Assembly (NCBI RefSeq): GCF_000633935.1
Contig: NZ_KK214996.1
Location: 432,928 to 496,927 of the forward strand
Direction: 5' to 3'
Source of the DNA: Ectothiorhodospira haloalkaliphila ATCC 51935
Lineage (GTDB): Bacteria > Pseudomonadota > Gammaproteobacteria > Ectothiorhodospirales > Ectothiorhodospiraceae
DNA length: 64,000 nt
The notes under the pieces were generated by a model that saw nothing but the letters and a program-made list of their open reading frames with translations, did not search any database and was not told the origin of the DNA. Shown here piece by piece: positions 8,795-18,461 of the stretch (position 1 is the stretch's first letter; each line of letters opens with the position of its first letter). A program made the position numbers and the translations under genes.

Positions 8795-9328
8795 ATGCCG
8801 AGAAAGCTCATCAAGAGCCTGTTCCCAAGTTACCACACGGTGCGGGATTTCGAGATCCTGAAGCTGTTCGGCGCCGTGCTCAACGACCCGAACCTGTGGC
8901 ATCTGAACCGCAGATCGGTGGCTGGCGCCTTTGCGGTGGGCCTGTTCGTGGCCTTCTGGCCCATCCCCATGCAGATGCTGGTGGCCGCCGCGGTGGCCGT
9001 GATGGTGCGCGTGAACCTGCCCATCGCGGTGCTGCTGGTGTGGATCACGAACCCGCTCACCATGGCACCCATCTTTCTCACCGCATACACCATCGGCCGC
9101 TACCTGATGGGCGAGCCACCACGGGGGTTTTCCTTCGAGTTCAGCCTGTCGTGGTTCAGCGGAGAATTGCTGATGATCTGGCAGCCCCTGCTGCTGGGCA
9201 GTCTGCTGATGTCCACGGTGGCGGGGCTGGCCGGCTATGTGAGCATTCGGCTGCTATGGCGCCTGCACATCCTCAGACGCCTGGCGGACAAGCGCCGCCG
9301 CCTGCCGACCCTGCGTCGCCCCCGCTAA
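8795..9328 (+). CDS. DUF2062 domain membrane protein
   Basis: A 177-residue protein with hydrophobic helices near residues 43-85, 87-105 and 132-155 and a basic C-terminus. It contains the DUF2062 hallmark LFVAFWPIPMQM. The family is an uncharacterised membrane protein found next to comEC and lolCD in many gammaproteobacteria, exactly as here. It is read divergently from comEC and convergently with lolD. No catalytic residues can be assigned. Confidence 0.88.
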   Translation: MPRKLIKSLFPSYHTVRDFEILKLFGAVLNDPNLWHLNRRSVAGAFAVGLFVAFWPIPMQMLVAAAVAVMVRVNLPIAVLLVWITNPLTMAPIFLTAYTIGRYLMGEPPRGFSFEFSLSWFSGELLMIWQPLLLGSLLMSTVAGLAGYVSIRLLWRLHILRRLADKRRRLPTLRRPR

Positions 9329-9380
9329 CTCTCATGCATCACGGTGGTGAGGCACCCCAGGTGATGAAAGATACATTACG

Positions 9381-9409
9381 AGCCCCTCTCCCCTCAGGGG
9401 AGAGGGGCT
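9381..9409. terminator. Palindromic hairpin between convergent DUF2062 gene and lolD
   Basis: A near-perfect palindrome of 14 bases per arm (AGCCCCTCTCCCCT and complement, one central base) lies between two convergent genes and could end transcripts on both strands. The T-tract is weak on both sides. Confidence 0.5.
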
Positions 9410-9427
9410 TCTATAGCTGAACCTTGC

Positions 9428-10147
9428 TCAGGCGGTCTCGGCGCTGTCTTCCCAGACCCGCAGATTGCCACCCTCCAGCACCATGATCCGGTCCATGCGC
9501 TGGGCCAGTTCCAGGTCGTGGGTGACGATGACGAAGGCGGTTCGCAATTGCTTGTTGAGTCGTAGCATGAGCTGGAGGATCTCCTCGGCCCGGCCACGAT
9601 CCAGGTTGCCGGTGGGCTCGTCGGCCAGCACGGCCTTGGGGTCGGTGATCAGGGCCCGTGCGATGGCAGCGCGCTGACGTTCCCCGCCGGAGAGTTCACC
9701 GGGCTTGTGGGCCATGCGATTGCTCAGGCCCACCCGTTCCAGCAGGGATCTGGCCTGATCCGCCGCGGCACCGGGGTTGGTGCCGCGGATCAGCAGAGGC
9801 ATGGCCACGTTCTCCAGGGCCGTGAATTCAGGCAGCAGATGGTGGAACTGATAGATGAACCCCAGATGCTGATTGCGCACCTGCCCTCGCCGGGCGTCGG
9901 AGAGCCGGGCCATGTCCTGCCCCCAGACCTGCACGCTGCCCGCCGTGGGCAGGTCCAGGCCGCCCATCAGGTGCAGCAGGGTGCTCTTGCCGCTGCCGGA
10001 GGTGCCGACGATGGCCACCTTCTCGCCGGGTTGCACGTCCAGATCCACGCCGCGCAGGACCTCTACCGTGAGGCCGCCCTCGTCGAAGGTGCGCGACAGG
10101 CCCTGGCAACGTATCACCGGGCCGGAATCAAAATCGAAATCCACCAT
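9428..10147 (-). CDS. lolD: Lipoprotein-releasing system ATP-binding protein LolD
   Basis: The ATPase of the LolCDE complex, which extracts outer-membrane lipoproteins from the inner membrane and hands them to LolA. From the chosen ATG (10147, MVDFDFDS) it has 239 residues with Walker [12 protein letters not shown] from about residue 46, the LolD-type [10 protein letters not shown], signature [15 protein letters not shown] and Walker [12 protein letters not shown]. The open frame extends to 10207, but that would overlap the upstream permease gene by 49 bases; 10147 leaves an 11-base gap and is preferred. Confidence 0.94.
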   Translation of the reverse strand: MVDFDFDSGPVIRCQGLSRTFDEGGLTVEVLRGVDLDVQPGEKVAIVGTSGSGKSTLLHLMGGLDLPTAGSVQVWGQDMARLSDARRGQVRNQHLGFIYQFHHLLPEFTALENVAMPLLIRGTNPGAAADQARSLLERVGLSNRMAHKPGELSGGERQRAAIARALITDPKAVLADEPTGNLDRGRAEEILQLMLRLNKQLRTAFVIVTHDLELAQRMDRIMVLEGGNLRVWEDSAETA

Positions 10148-10158
10148 ACGATCTCTCG

Positions 10159-11406
10159 TCACTCGTAGCGAAGGGCTTCTGCCGGCTGGGTGCGGGAGGC
10201 ACGCCACGCCGGGTACAGGGTGGCCAGCACGGTCAGGGCGAAAGCCAGCGAGCCGATGCGGCCCACATCCTGGAGATTGAGTTCCGAGGGCAGGTCGGAG
10301 ATGTAGTACACGTCCGGGGAAAGGAATTGCTGCCCCAGGAGGGACTCGATGGCCGGCACGATGGTCTCCACATTGAGGGCCAGGGTGATGCCGCCGGCCA
10401 CACCCAGAAGGGTGCCCACCACGCCGATCACGGTGCCCTGCACCATGAACACGGCCATCACGGAGCGGGGCGAGAGGCCCAGGGTGCGCAGGATGGCAAT
10501 ATCGGCCTGCTTGTCGATGACCACCATCACCAGGGTGGAGACGATATTGAAGGCGGCCACGGCCACGATCAGGGAGAGGATGATGAACATGACGGTCTTT
10601 TCCGTCTGCACGGCACGGAAGAAGTTGGCGTGCTGGCGTGTCCAGTCGTTCACCCAGAAGCGACCGTCCAGTTCCGCCGCCACCTGGCGGGCGATGATGG
10701 GGGCGCGCATCATGTCGTCCAGTTTGAGGCGCAGGCCCGACACGGCATCGTCGGTCTGATAGATCTGCCGGGCATCGTCGAGATGGATGAAGGCGGTGCT
10801 GCGGTCGTATTCGAACATGCCCACCTCGAAGATGCCCACCACGTTCAGGCGCCGCATTCGGGGCAGCACGCCCACGGGGGTGACGGCGGCCTGGGGGGTG
10901 ATGAGGGTGACCCGATCGCCCATCCCCACGCCCAGGGCCAGGGCCAGTTCCTTGCCCAGGACGACGCCAAAGCCGCGTGCCTGCAGGTCGTCCATGCTGC
11001 CGAAGATGATGTGTTCGCCCACCCGGGAGACGCGGGCCTCCAGGTCGGGGATGACACCGCGCACCATGGCGCCGCTGACCTGGCGGCCACTGGAGAACAT
11101 GCCTTCGCCTTCCACGTAGGGGGCCACGCCCACCACCCGGTCGGCCCCTTCTGCCTGGGCCATGACGGCTTTCCAGTTGCGCAACTGGCCGCCGAATTCG
11201 GCGATGGTGGCATGGGAGGCCATGCCCAGGATGCGTTCGCGCAGTTCCTTCTCGAAGCCGTTCATCACGGAGAGCACGGTGATCAGTGCCGTCACGCCCA
11301 GGGCGATCCCCAGCATGGAGATCAGGGAGATGAAGGAAATGAAGTGGTTACGGCGCTTGGCGCGGGTGTAGCGCAGGCCGATGAAGATTTCCAGGGGTCG
11401 GAACAT
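10159..11406 (-). CDS. lolC: Lipoprotein-releasing ABC transporter permease LolC/LolE
   Basis: A 415-residue permease with one N-terminal membrane helix ([20 protein letters not shown], about 23-42), a large periplasmic domain and three C-terminal helices (about 270-400), the MacB/LolC topology. Only one permease gene is present beside lolD, so the complex may be a LolF-like homodimer or the second permease may be elsewhere. lolD follows after 11 bases in the same direction. Confidence 0.93.
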   Translation of the reverse strand: MFRPLEIFIGLRYTRAKRRNHFISFISLISMLGIALGVTALITVLSVMNGFEKELRERILGMASHATIAEFGGQLRNWKAVMAQAEGADRVVGVAPYVEGEGMFSSGRQVSGAMVRGVIPDLEARVSRVGEHIIFGSMDDLQARGFGVVLGKELALALGVGMGDRVTLITPQAAVTPVGVLPRMRRLNVVGIFEVGMFEYDRSTAFIHLDDARQIYQTDDAVSGLRLKLDDMMRAPIIARQVAAELDGRFWVNDWTRQHANFFRAVQTEKTVMFIILSLIVAVAAFNIVSTLVMVVIDKQADIAILRTLGLSPRSVMAVFMVQGTVIGVVGTLLGVAGGITLALNVETIVPAIESLLGQQFLSPDVYYISDLPSELNLQDVGRIGSLAFALTVLATLYPAWRASRTQPAEALRYE

Positions 11407-11484
11407 GGCGGGATTAAATCACAGGTTGGGTGGGATGGATACGGGGGTTCGGGGTTGACGCTTCCGGGTCGGGGACGTCGACCG

Positions 11485-11598
11485 CCCCTGAGGTGTCCGG
11501 GGGGCCGCCAGCGGGACGCCGTGAATACGTCCCTGTAGGCTCGGCCACCGCATCCATGCGGTGAACGCCCGCCCGCGGCCCCCCGGACACCTCAGGGG
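11485..11598 (+). repeat. Structured intergenic repeat with 24-bp perfect inverted arms, copy 2
   Basis: Arms 11485-11508 and 11575-11598 are perfect 24-base reverse complements. The core reads GCGGGACGCCGTGAATAC, then a variant TCC.TGTAGGCTC stretch, an inner hairpin (CACCGC/GCGGTG) and a closing CCCGC. This matches the core of the element at 109-225, which lies in the opposite orientation with arms of different sequence. It occupies the gap between sfsA and lolC. Confidence 0.75.
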
Positions 11599-11617
11599 CT
11601 GCCTAAGTGCCAGACGA

Positions 11618-12325
11618 TTATTCCAGATCCACCGGCAGGGTCCGATGCAGTGTGATATCCCGGGTCGACACCCGGGCACCCAGGGCCAGGATCTCCACGC
11701 CGGACTCGGCGGCGCGGCGCAGCCAGTGGCCGTAGTCGGGGTCGATCTCGTCGGCGGGGCGCACGCGGGTGACGTCCTCACGCTGCACGCAGAAGACCAG
11801 GGCAGCCCGGTGTCCGTCCTCGACCATGGCCATCAACTCCTGCAGGTGGCGGGTGCCCCGGGTGGAGACGGCGTCGGGAAACAGGGCGACTCCGTTGTCC
11901 ACGGCTGCAGTCACATTCTTCACTTCCACATAACAGGGTGTGTCGTCCAGGGTGAGCAAGAGATCGATGCGGCTGCGGTTTCGGCCGTAGCGCACTTCCC
12001 GGCGCAGCTCGGTGGGGTTGGCCAGTGTGGGCAGGTGGCCGCTGCGAATGGCCTCTTCCACCAGGGCATTGCTGCGACCGGTGTGGATGCCCACCAGGAC
12101 GCCTTCCCGTGCCTGGACCAGTTCCCAGGTGTGGGGGTACTTGCGTTTGGGATCATCGCTGCGGCTGAGCCAGACCCGGGCGCCGGGTTCCATGCAGCCC
12201 ATCATGGAGCCGGTGTTGGGACAATGAGCGGTGATTTCCTGGCCATCGTCGAGGGTGACATCGGCCAGGAAGCGCTTGTAGCGCCTTTGCAGGGTGCCAG
12301 GAATGAGGGGGGCGGGCAGGATCAT
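11618..12325 (-). CDS. sfsA: SfsA family protein (sugar fermentation stimulation protein homologue)
   Basis: A 235-residue SfsA homologue of normal length. The N-terminal OB-like part (KRFLADVTLDDGQ, AHCPNTGSM) is followed by a nuclease-fold-like part with IDLLLTLDDTPCYVEVKNVT, where the acidic residues and E.K resemble a PD-(D/E)XK core. SfsA in E. coli has been described as a DNA-binding stimulator of maltose genes; the biochemical role is not settled. It is a single gene, divergent from the small secreted protein at 12386. Confidence 0.92.
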   Translation of the reverse strand: MILPAPLIPGTLQRRYKRFLADVTLDDGQEITAHCPNTGSMMGCMEPGARVWLSRSDDPKRKYPHTWELVQAREGVLVGIHTGRSNALVEEAIRSGHLPTLANPTELRREVRYGRNRSRIDLLLTLDDTPCYVEVKNVTAAVDNGVALFPDAVSTRGTRHLQELMAMVEDGHRAALVFCVQREDVTRVRPADEIDPDYGHWLRRAAESGVEILALGARVSTRDITLHRTLPVDLE

Positions 12326-12385
12326 GTTTTCTCCCCGGGGGGCCGGTGATATATTGAGGTCATGTTTCTTTCGCTGGAGTCCATG

Positions 12386-12694
12386 ATGTCCAGATTGTCC
12401 GCCTCATGCGCAAGCCTGGTGATTGCCTTGTGCCTGGCTCCTGCGGCGTCGGCGGATATCCTGATGCTGCCCAGCGGGCAACCCCAGGTGCTGGAAAAGC
12501 CCGAGCAGCCGGTGCGTGGCATGCACCAGCGCACGGTGGTGCAACGCTTCGGCGAGCCCCTCACCCGCCACCCGACGGTGGGCCAGCCGCCCATCACCCG
12601 CTGGGATTATGATGGCTTCTCGGTGGTGTTCGAGGGCCATCACGTCATTCATACCGTGGTGGATGCCGACCGCGTCGATCTGCCGCGACACTGA
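12386..12694 (+). CDS. Small secreted protein of unknown function
   Basis: About 102 residues with a signal peptide (MSRLSASCASLVIALCLAPA) and likely cleavage after ASA. The mature part has a short conserved-looking pattern: QRTVVQRFGEPLTRHPTVG, then ITRWDYDGFSVVFEGHHVIHTV. It recalls small SmpA/OmlA-like periplasmic proteins in which RFG.P and W.Y..F recur. ATG codons at 12362, 12383 and 12386 are possible. GGAG at 12376-12379 is best spaced for 12386. It is followed closely by the deiminase gene. Confidence 0.7.
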   Translation: MSRLSASCASLVIALCLAPAASADILMLPSGQPQVLEKPEQPVRGMHQRTVVQRFGEPLTRHPTVGQPPITRWDYDGFSVVFEGHHVIHTVVDADRVDLPRH

Positions 12695-12717
12695 CAGCCT
12701 CCCGCTCGAGTCCCCCC

Positions 12718-13746
12718 ATGAGACGAATCCTTCCCCCTGAGTGGGCGCCGCAGGATGGCGTGATGCTCACCTGGCCCCATGAGGATTCCGACTGGGCCCC
12801 CATTCTGCCCGAGGCAGAGGATGTGTTTGCACGCATCGCCCGGGAGGTGACCCGCCGGGAATCCCTTATCGTGGCCTGCCGGGACGAGGACCACGAGATT
12901 CACGTCTGTCGCGAGTTGGCCCAGTCCCAGGTGGACATGCGGCGGGTGACCACGGCCCTGGCACCAGGGAATGATACCTGGGCCCGGGACCATGGCCCAC
13001 TGACCATCCTGGAAGACGACACCCCGGTCATGCTGGATTTCACCTTCAACGGCTGGGGGGGCAAGTATCCCGCCGACGCGGACAATCGCATCACCGCCCG
13101 TCTGCATGATCAGGGGGTCTTCGGCGAGCGTGCACTGCGACCGGTGGATTTTGTCCTGGAGGGAGGGTCCATCGAATCCGATGGCCTGGGGACGATACTG
13201 ACCACCCGCTGCTGCCTGATGACACCCTCGCGCAATGCGGGTCTGGACGCCGCGGCTGTGGAGGCGATGCTCGAACGTGAACTGGGTGCACAACGGGTGC
13301 TGTGGCTGGAACATGGCCATCTGGAGGGGGACGACACCGACGGCCATGTGGATACCCTGGCCCGCCTGTGCAGCCCGGATACCATTGCCCATGTGGTGTG
13401 CGAAGACCCGGAGGACCCGCATCACGGCCCGTTGCTGGCCATGACCCGCGAGTTGGCGGCCCTGCGCACGCCCCAGGGGCACCCTTACCGTCTGATCCCC
13501 CTGCCCCTGCCGGCCCCCATCCACAACCAGGAGGGGCAGCGCCTGCCCGCCACGCATGCCAATTTCCTGATCATCAACGGGGCCGTGCTGGTACCCACCT
13601 ACAACGACCCCAACGATGAGGTGGCACTGGAGGCACTGGCGGGTGTGTTTCCGGAGCGGGAGATCATCGGCATCGACTGCCGGGCGCTGATCCGCCAGTT
13701 CGGGAGTCTGCATTGCGTGACAATGCAGATTCCATCATCGCCTTAA
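12718..13746 (+). CDS. Agmatine deiminase / peptidyl-arginine deiminase family protein
   Basis: A guanidino-group-modifying enzyme that most likely converts agmatine to N-carbamoylputrescine. The 342 residues include the family start LPPEWAPQDGVMLTWPH, the substrate segment NDTWARDHGP near residue 84, GHLEGDDTDGHVD with the catalytic His near 200-215, and the catalytic Cys in GSLHCVTMQIP near the C-terminus. No N-carbamoylputrescine amidase (aguB) gene is adjacent, so polyamine synthesis is inferred from the family only. It ends 16 bases from the convergent PBP1B gene. Confidence 0.88.
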   Translation: MRRILPPEWAPQDGVMLTWPHEDSDWAPILPEAEDVFARIAREVTRRESLIVACRDEDHEIHVCRELAQSQVDMRRVTTALAPGNDTWARDHGPLTILEDDTPVMLDFTFNGWGGKYPADADNRITARLHDQGVFGERALRPVDFVLEGGSIESDGLGTILTTRCCLMTPSRNAGLDAAAVEAMLERELGAQRVLWLEHGHLEGDDTDGHVDTLARLCSPDTIAHVVCEDPEDPHHGPLLAMTRELAALRTPQGHPYRLIPLPLPAPIHNQEGQRLPATHANFLIINGAVLVPTYNDPNDEVALEALAGVFPEREIIGIDCRALIRQFGSLHCVTMQIPSSP

Positions 13747-13762
13747 CAGTGAGCCCAAAACC

Positions 13763-16177
13763 TCACTGTCCCCCTCCAAACAACCACCGGGGTTGAGACG
13801 CCTCCTGCGGTGGCGTTTGCACCCCGCACTCCGAGCGCTGCATGGGTGCAGAGCCGTCGATGAAGGGCATCCACTGGGCGGTTTCGCAATCTTCCTCGGC
13901 CAGCAGGCCGGTTTCTGCGTCAATCAGACGCCAGGCCACCCCTTCCGGGACCGAGGGCATCAGGCCGCGGCGGGAGACGGCCTGCATCACATCACTCCAC
14001 ACCGGCAGCGCCCCGCTGGAACCCGTCAGCCCCATGGGCTGATTGTCATCCCGGCCCACCCAGACCACGGCCAGGGCGTCGCCGCTGTAGCCGGCGAACC
14101 AGGCATCCCGCATCTCCCCGGTGGTGCCGGTCTTGCCGGCCACGGCCAGCCCCTCGGGCAGACTGGATTTCAGCCTGCGGCCGGTGCCGCTGCGGGTGAC
14201 CTCGTGCAGGGCCGCAGTCACCAGATAGACGGCCTTCTCGTCCGCCGCCTGGCGCAGCGACAGGGAGTAACGCTGCAGCAATTGCCCTTCACGGTCCATG
14301 ACCTCGCGGATGGCACGCAGGGGCACGTGGTACCCCCCGGAGGCCAGGCCCTGATACAGGCCGGTGACCTCCAGCGGACTCATGTCCACGGCGCCCAGCA
14401 ACAGCGAAGGATAGGCGGGCAGGTCCTGCCTGATGCCCAGACGCCGGATCTGTTCCACCACCCGCCCCACGCCCAGGTCCATGCCCAGGCGGGTGGTGGC
14501 CACGTTGTAGGAGCGCACCAGGGATTCCTGAGCGGTCACCTGTCCATAAAATTCGCGACTGGCATTGCGCGGCGTCCAGGTGTCGCCATTATCCAGTTCC
14601 ACGGTGAAGGCCTCGTCCTCCAGGAGCGTGGCCAGTGAATAGCGATGCGGATGGGACAAGGCCGCCAGGTAAACCATCGGCTTGATCACCGACCCCACGG
14701 GTCGGCGGGCCTGCAGCGCCCGGTTGAAACCAGCCTGGCGCACCTGGCGATCCCCCACCACGGCCAGCACCTCACCGTTGTCGGGGCGAGTCAAGACCAC
14801 GGCGCCCTGCAGACTTCCCTCGGGCAGCCCCCGGCCCTGTTCCAGACGCGCCAGACGGCGCACCAGTGCCTGCTCCGTGGCCAATTGCTTGATGGGGTCC
14901 AGGGTGGTGAAGATCAGCAGGCCCTCTTCCTGAAGGTCCGCGTCCCGGTAATCCCGACGCAGCTGATCTCTGAGCAGTTGTACGAAGGCCGGGAACGGCG
15001 TCACTCCGGACGGCGGATTGGCGCTGACGTTCAGCGGGCGCTCCCGCGCTGCGCGAGCCTGATCACTCTCCAGGTGGCCCTCCGACTCCAGCAGGGCCAG
15101 TACCAGATTGCGGCGTTCCATGGCCCGCTCGGGCCGGCGGCGTGGGTCATAGAAACTTGGGCCACGGATGATGCCCACCAGCAGAGCCATCTCGGCGGTG
15201 CTCAGTTCACTCAACTGACGCTGAAAATAGAACTGACTGGCCATGCCCACCCCATGGATGGCCCGCATGCCGTCCTGCCCCAGAAAGACCTCATTGAGAT
15301 AGGCCTCGAGGATCTCGTCCTTGTCGTAGCGCCACTCCAGCAACAGGGCCATGATGGCCTCGTTGAATTTGCGCCCCCAACTGCGATCATGGGTGAGGAA
15401 GTAGTTTTTCACCAACTGCTGGGTCAGGGTGCTGCCACCCTGTACGGTGCGCCCCGCCCGCAGGTTGGCCAGGGCCGCCCGGGCGATGCCCGCCGGGTCC
15501 ACGCCCCGGTGTTCGTAGAACTTGCGGTCCTCCACCGTGAGCAGGGTGCGAATCAGTTCCTCGGGGACGTCGTCCAGTTGCACCAGCAGGCGATCCTCGC
15601 CGTGGCTGGGATAGATGTTGGCGATCAGCGCCGGTTCCAGGCGCAGCAGGGGTAGCGAGTTGCCTTGCTCCAGGTCCTCAAGCCCGCTCACGCGGCCATC
15701 ACTGAAGGACACGCGCACGCTGCGCGCCGGCTCGTAGCCATCGGCAAAGGGAAATCCACGGGTATTGAGGACCAGGCTGTCACCCCGGCGGGCATAACGT
15801 CCGCCGCCCTCTTGCCCAGGATGGTAATGCAACAACTGCAGTTCCTGCTCCAGGGTCTCGCGGTCCAGATCCAGGCCCACATAGATCTCCAGCGGACGGG
15901 CGAACACCCGGGCCGGCAGTGACCAGCGTTTGCCCTCGAACTGGGAGCGAATCTGTTGATCCAGATGCAGGGTATAGCCCCCCAACCCCACCAGGGTCCC
16001 CAGCCCCAGCAGGGCAGTGAACGCCAGCGCGATGCCCAGCCGGGAACGGCGGCGACTGCGGCGCTTGCTGCGGGACGACCGGTTTCCCGATCGGCGCCGG
16101 GAAGTGGACTTGCCTTCCTTGCTGCTGTCCTTGCTGTCCTTCCTGGGCGCCGCGCGCCGGGTGGTTCGTTTTGCCAT
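13763..16177 (-). CDS. mrcB: Bifunctional penicillin-binding protein 1B
   Basis: A peptidoglycan glycosyltransferase and DD-transpeptidase anchored in the inner membrane. The 804 residues have an Arg/Ser/Lys-rich cytoplasmic tail, one membrane helix (about 49-70), a UB2H-like region, the GT51 domain with VEDRKFYEHRGVDP (near residue 214) and GGSTLTQQLVKN, and the transpeptidase domain with the active-site motif SVIK (near 495), SYN and KTGTTG (near 679). The UB2H-like segment and length favour PBP1B over PBP1A. It is divergent from the kinase fusion gene. Confidence 0.94.
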   Translation of the reverse strand: MAKRTTRRAAPRKDSKDSSKEGKSTSRRRSGNRSSRSKRRSRRRSRLGIALAFTALLGLGTLVGLGGYTLHLDQQIRSQFEGKRWSLPARVFARPLEIYVGLDLDRETLEQELQLLHYHPGQEGGGRYARRGDSLVLNTRGFPFADGYEPARSVRVSFSDGRVSGLEDLEQGNSLPLLRLEPALIANIYPSHGEDRLLVQLDDVPEELIRTLLTVEDRKFYEHRGVDPAGIARAALANLRAGRTVQGGSTLTQQLVKNYFLTHDRSWGRKFNEAIMALLLEWRYDKDEILEAYLNEVFLGQDGMRAIHGVGMASQFYFQRQLSELSTAEMALLVGIIRGPSFYDPRRRPERAMERRNLVLALLESEGHLESDQARAARERPLNVSANPPSGVTPFPAFVQLLRDQLRRDYRDADLQEEGLLIFTTLDPIKQLATEQALVRRLARLEQGRGLPEGSLQGAVVLTRPDNGEVLAVVGDRQVRQAGFNRALQARRPVGSVIKPMVYLAALSHPHRYSLATLLEDEAFTVELDNGDTWTPRNASREFYGQVTAQESLVRSYNVATTRLGMDLGVGRVVEQIRRLGIRQDLPAYPSLLLGAVDMSPLEVTGLYQGLASGGYHVPLRAIREVMDREGQLLQRYSLSLRQAADEKAVYLVTAALHEVTRSGTGRRLKSSLPEGLAVAGKTGTTGEMRDAWFAGYSGDALAVVWVGRDDNQPMGLTGSSGALPVWSDVMQAVSRRGLMPSVPEGVAWRLIDAETGLLAEEDCETAQWMPFIDGSAPMQRSECGVQTPPQEASQPRWLFGGGQ

Positions 16178-16263
16178 GGTCGTGGGATCGGGTAGGATTC
16201 TTGAGGTTCCACTACACTATACCCACTCAGGCCCCCTTGCGGTCGAAGCCCCATCACACAATC

Positions 16264-17868
16264 ATGACCGATCAACAGACCCTACAGCGGCGACTGATCC
16301 GCACCCTTGAGCAGCCCGATGCGTATCCCCATCCCGTGGATGAGGTGGAACGCATCGAGACTCACATCTCCACGGTGCTGCTGGCCGGCGATTTCGCCTA
16401 CAAGATCAAGAAACCTCTGGACCTGGGCTTTCTGAACTTCACGCAACTGGAGCGTCGTCGGTTCTATTGTGAAGAGGAACTGCGCCTGAACCGACGCCTC
16501 GCCCCCCGGATCTACGACGACCTGGTGGCCTTCTCCGGCAGCCCGGAGGCACCGGTATTCAATGGCCCGGATGCACCCTTCGAGTATGCCGTGCGCATGA
16601 AACGCTTCGACACCTCGCTGATGCTGGACCATCTGCAGTCCGAGGGCCACCTTTCCATCGAGCTCATGGAAAACATGGCCCGTCGGGTGGCCACCTTCCA
16701 TGAACGGATCGCGGTGGCCCCGCCGGAGAGCGACTACGGGGAACCGGAGAAGGTCCTCCAACCCATGCAGCAGAACTTCGAGCAGATCCGCAAGCTGCTC
16801 AACGATACCGAGCGGCTGGCGCAACTGGAACGTGTGGAAACCTGGACCCTGGCGCGCTTTGAGGAACTCCGGCCTTTGCTGATGGAGCGCAAGCAGCGCG
16901 GCTTCATCCGCGAATGCCATGGGGACATGCATCTGGGCAACATGGCCATGGTGGATGATGAGCCCACGCTGTTCGACGGGATCGAGTTCAACCCCTTCAT
17001 GCGCTGGATCGACATCGTCAGCGAAGTGGCCTTCCTCACCATGGACCTCAAGGATCGAGGCGCCCCGGCCCATGCCAATCGTTTTCTGAATATCTGGCTG
17101 GAACACACGGGAGACTACCGGGGCATGCGCCTCCTGGATTTTTATCAGGCCTACCGAGCCATGGTGCGGGCCAAGGTGGCAGTGATCCGGCTGGGGCAGA
17201 ACGAACTACCTGAGGGCGATCGGGAGAGGCTTACCGGGGAATGCCACGCCTACCTGGACCTGGCAGAGGGTTTCACAAAACCCCGTGGCAAGGCCCTGTT
17301 CATCAATCATGGCTTTTCCGGCAGTGGCAAGACCACCATGAGTCAGCCGCTGATGGAAGCGGTTGATGCCATCCGTGTGCGCTCTGATGTGGAACGCAAG
17401 CGCATGTCCGGCATCCGTCCCACCGAGCGGCGCAGCAACGGGACGAACCAGGGCCTGTATTCACCGGACCTGACGGAACGAACCTATGGGCGACTGAGTG
17501 AGCTGGCCGTGGAGGTGCTGGAGGCCGGCTATCCGGTGATCGTGGATGCCACCTTCCTCAAGACGGCCCAGCGGGCACGCTTTGCCGAGCTGGCCCGAAC
17601 CCGTGGAATGCCCTTCCGGGTACTGGACTACCGGGCCGACCCGGAACAGTTACGGACCCATATTGCCGAGCGCGCCCGCGCCGGAGATGATGCCTCCGAT
17701 GCCGACATGAGCGTGGTCAACCATCAACTGGACAGCCATGAGCCGCTGCTGCCCGCCGAACCGGTGATCACCATCGACACCACCGCCCCGCTCCCGCTTC
17801 AGCAGGTGCAGGAAGCCCTGGCACCGACCGCAAACGACGCGGGCGGGCCCGCCGGTCCGGGCAGATGA
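16264..17868 (+). CDS. Aminoglycoside-phosphotransferase-like kinase fused to P-loop ATPase domain
   Basis: About 534 residues in two parts. Residues 1-330 resemble the COG2187 APH-like kinase family with the catalytic loop HGDMHLGNMAM (from about 219) and a DGIEFN metal-binding segment. Residues 340-534 resemble a COG0645-type ATPase with Walker A GFSGSGKTT (about 350-358) and a VDATFLK segment. The fusion is common in proteobacteria and its substrate is unknown. I start at ATG 16264 (MTDQQTLQRR); the upstream extension to 16171 overlaps the divergent mrcB start and looks non-coding. The stop overlaps the NlpC gene by 4 bases. Confidence 0.85.
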   Translation: MTDQQTLQRRLIRTLEQPDAYPHPVDEVERIETHISTVLLAGDFAYKIKKPLDLGFLNFTQLERRRFYCEEELRLNRRLAPRIYDDLVAFSGSPEAPVFNGPDAPFEYAVRMKRFDTSLMLDHLQSEGHLSIELMENMARRVATFHERIAVAPPESDYGEPEKVLQPMQQNFEQIRKLLNDTERLAQLERVETWTLARFEELRPLLMERKQRGFIRECHGDMHLGNMAMVDDEPTLFDGIEFNPFMRWIDIVSEVAFLTMDLKDRGAPAHANRFLNIWLEHTGDYRGMRLLDFYQAYRAMVRAKVAVIRLGQNELPEGDRERLTGECHAYLDLAEGFTKPRGKALFINHGFSGSGKTTMSQPLMEAVDAIRVRSDVERKRMSGIRPTERRSNGTNQGLYSPDLTERTYGRLSELAVEVLEAGYPVIVDATFLKTAQRARFAELARTRGMPFRVLDYRADPEQLRTHIAERARAGDDASDADMSVVNHQLDSHEPLLPAEPVITIDTTAPLPLQQVQEALAPTANDAGGPAGPGR

Positions 17869-18407
17869 CCCTGCGGGCCACAGGGCGCGGCCGGATCTCC
17901 GTCAGCAGGGTCCGCTCCCTCCAGGGAGCGATCGTCCTGACACTCGGCATGGCCCTGATGGCCTGTGGCGCGACGCCGGAGCGCCCGGAGGCTTCACTGG
18001 CGCCCAGCCACTCCGAGTCGCTGTCCGAACAACGTGCAGGGGTGGTGTTCGCCGCGCTCAACCAGGTGGGCACCCCCTACCAGTATGGTGGCCAATCCCC
18101 CCGCGAGGGCTTCGATTGCAGCGGTCTGGTCTGGTACACCCATCGACACATCGGCCTTTCCGTGCCCCGCACCGCCCACGAGCAAAGTGGCCAGATCCAG
18201 AGGGTATCGCCGCGCTCACTGGAGCCCGGTGACCTGCTGTTCTTCCGCACCAAGGGCTCAGGCCCGAGCCATGTGAGCATCTACATCGGCGACGGTCAGT
18301 TCGTCCACGCCCCCTCCAGCGGACGCCCGGTGAGCACGGAGCGCCTGGATAACCCCTACTGGAGCCGCCGCTTCCTGCATGCCGGTCATTACTATGAGCA
18401 GGAATGA
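17865..18407 (+). CDS. NlpC/P60 family cell-wall peptidase, lipoprotein
   Basis: A C40-family cysteine peptidase expected to cut peptide stems of peptidoglycan in the periplasm. The N-terminal segment ends in a lipobox L-M-A-C with the acylated Cys at about residue 34. The catalytic Cys is in GFDCSGLVWY (Cys 85), the His in PSHVSIYIGDG (His 136), and a second polar residue is His 148 in FVHAP. At 180 residues it is a compact single-domain form. The ATGA overlap with the kinase fusion upstream implies co-translation. Confidence 0.92.
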   Translation: MTLRATGRGRISVSRVRSLQGAIVLTLGMALMACGATPERPEASLAPSHSESLSEQRAGVVFAALNQVGTPYQYGGQSPREGFDCSGLVWYTHRHIGLSVPRTAHEQSGQIQRVSPRSLEPGDLLFFRTKGSGPSHVSIYIGDGQFVHAPSSGRPVSTERLDNPYWSRRFLHAGHYYEQE

Positions 18408-18461
18408 ACTGACCGAAGTTGCAAGTCAAACCGATCTGATCCGATCAAGGAGCCGACCACC

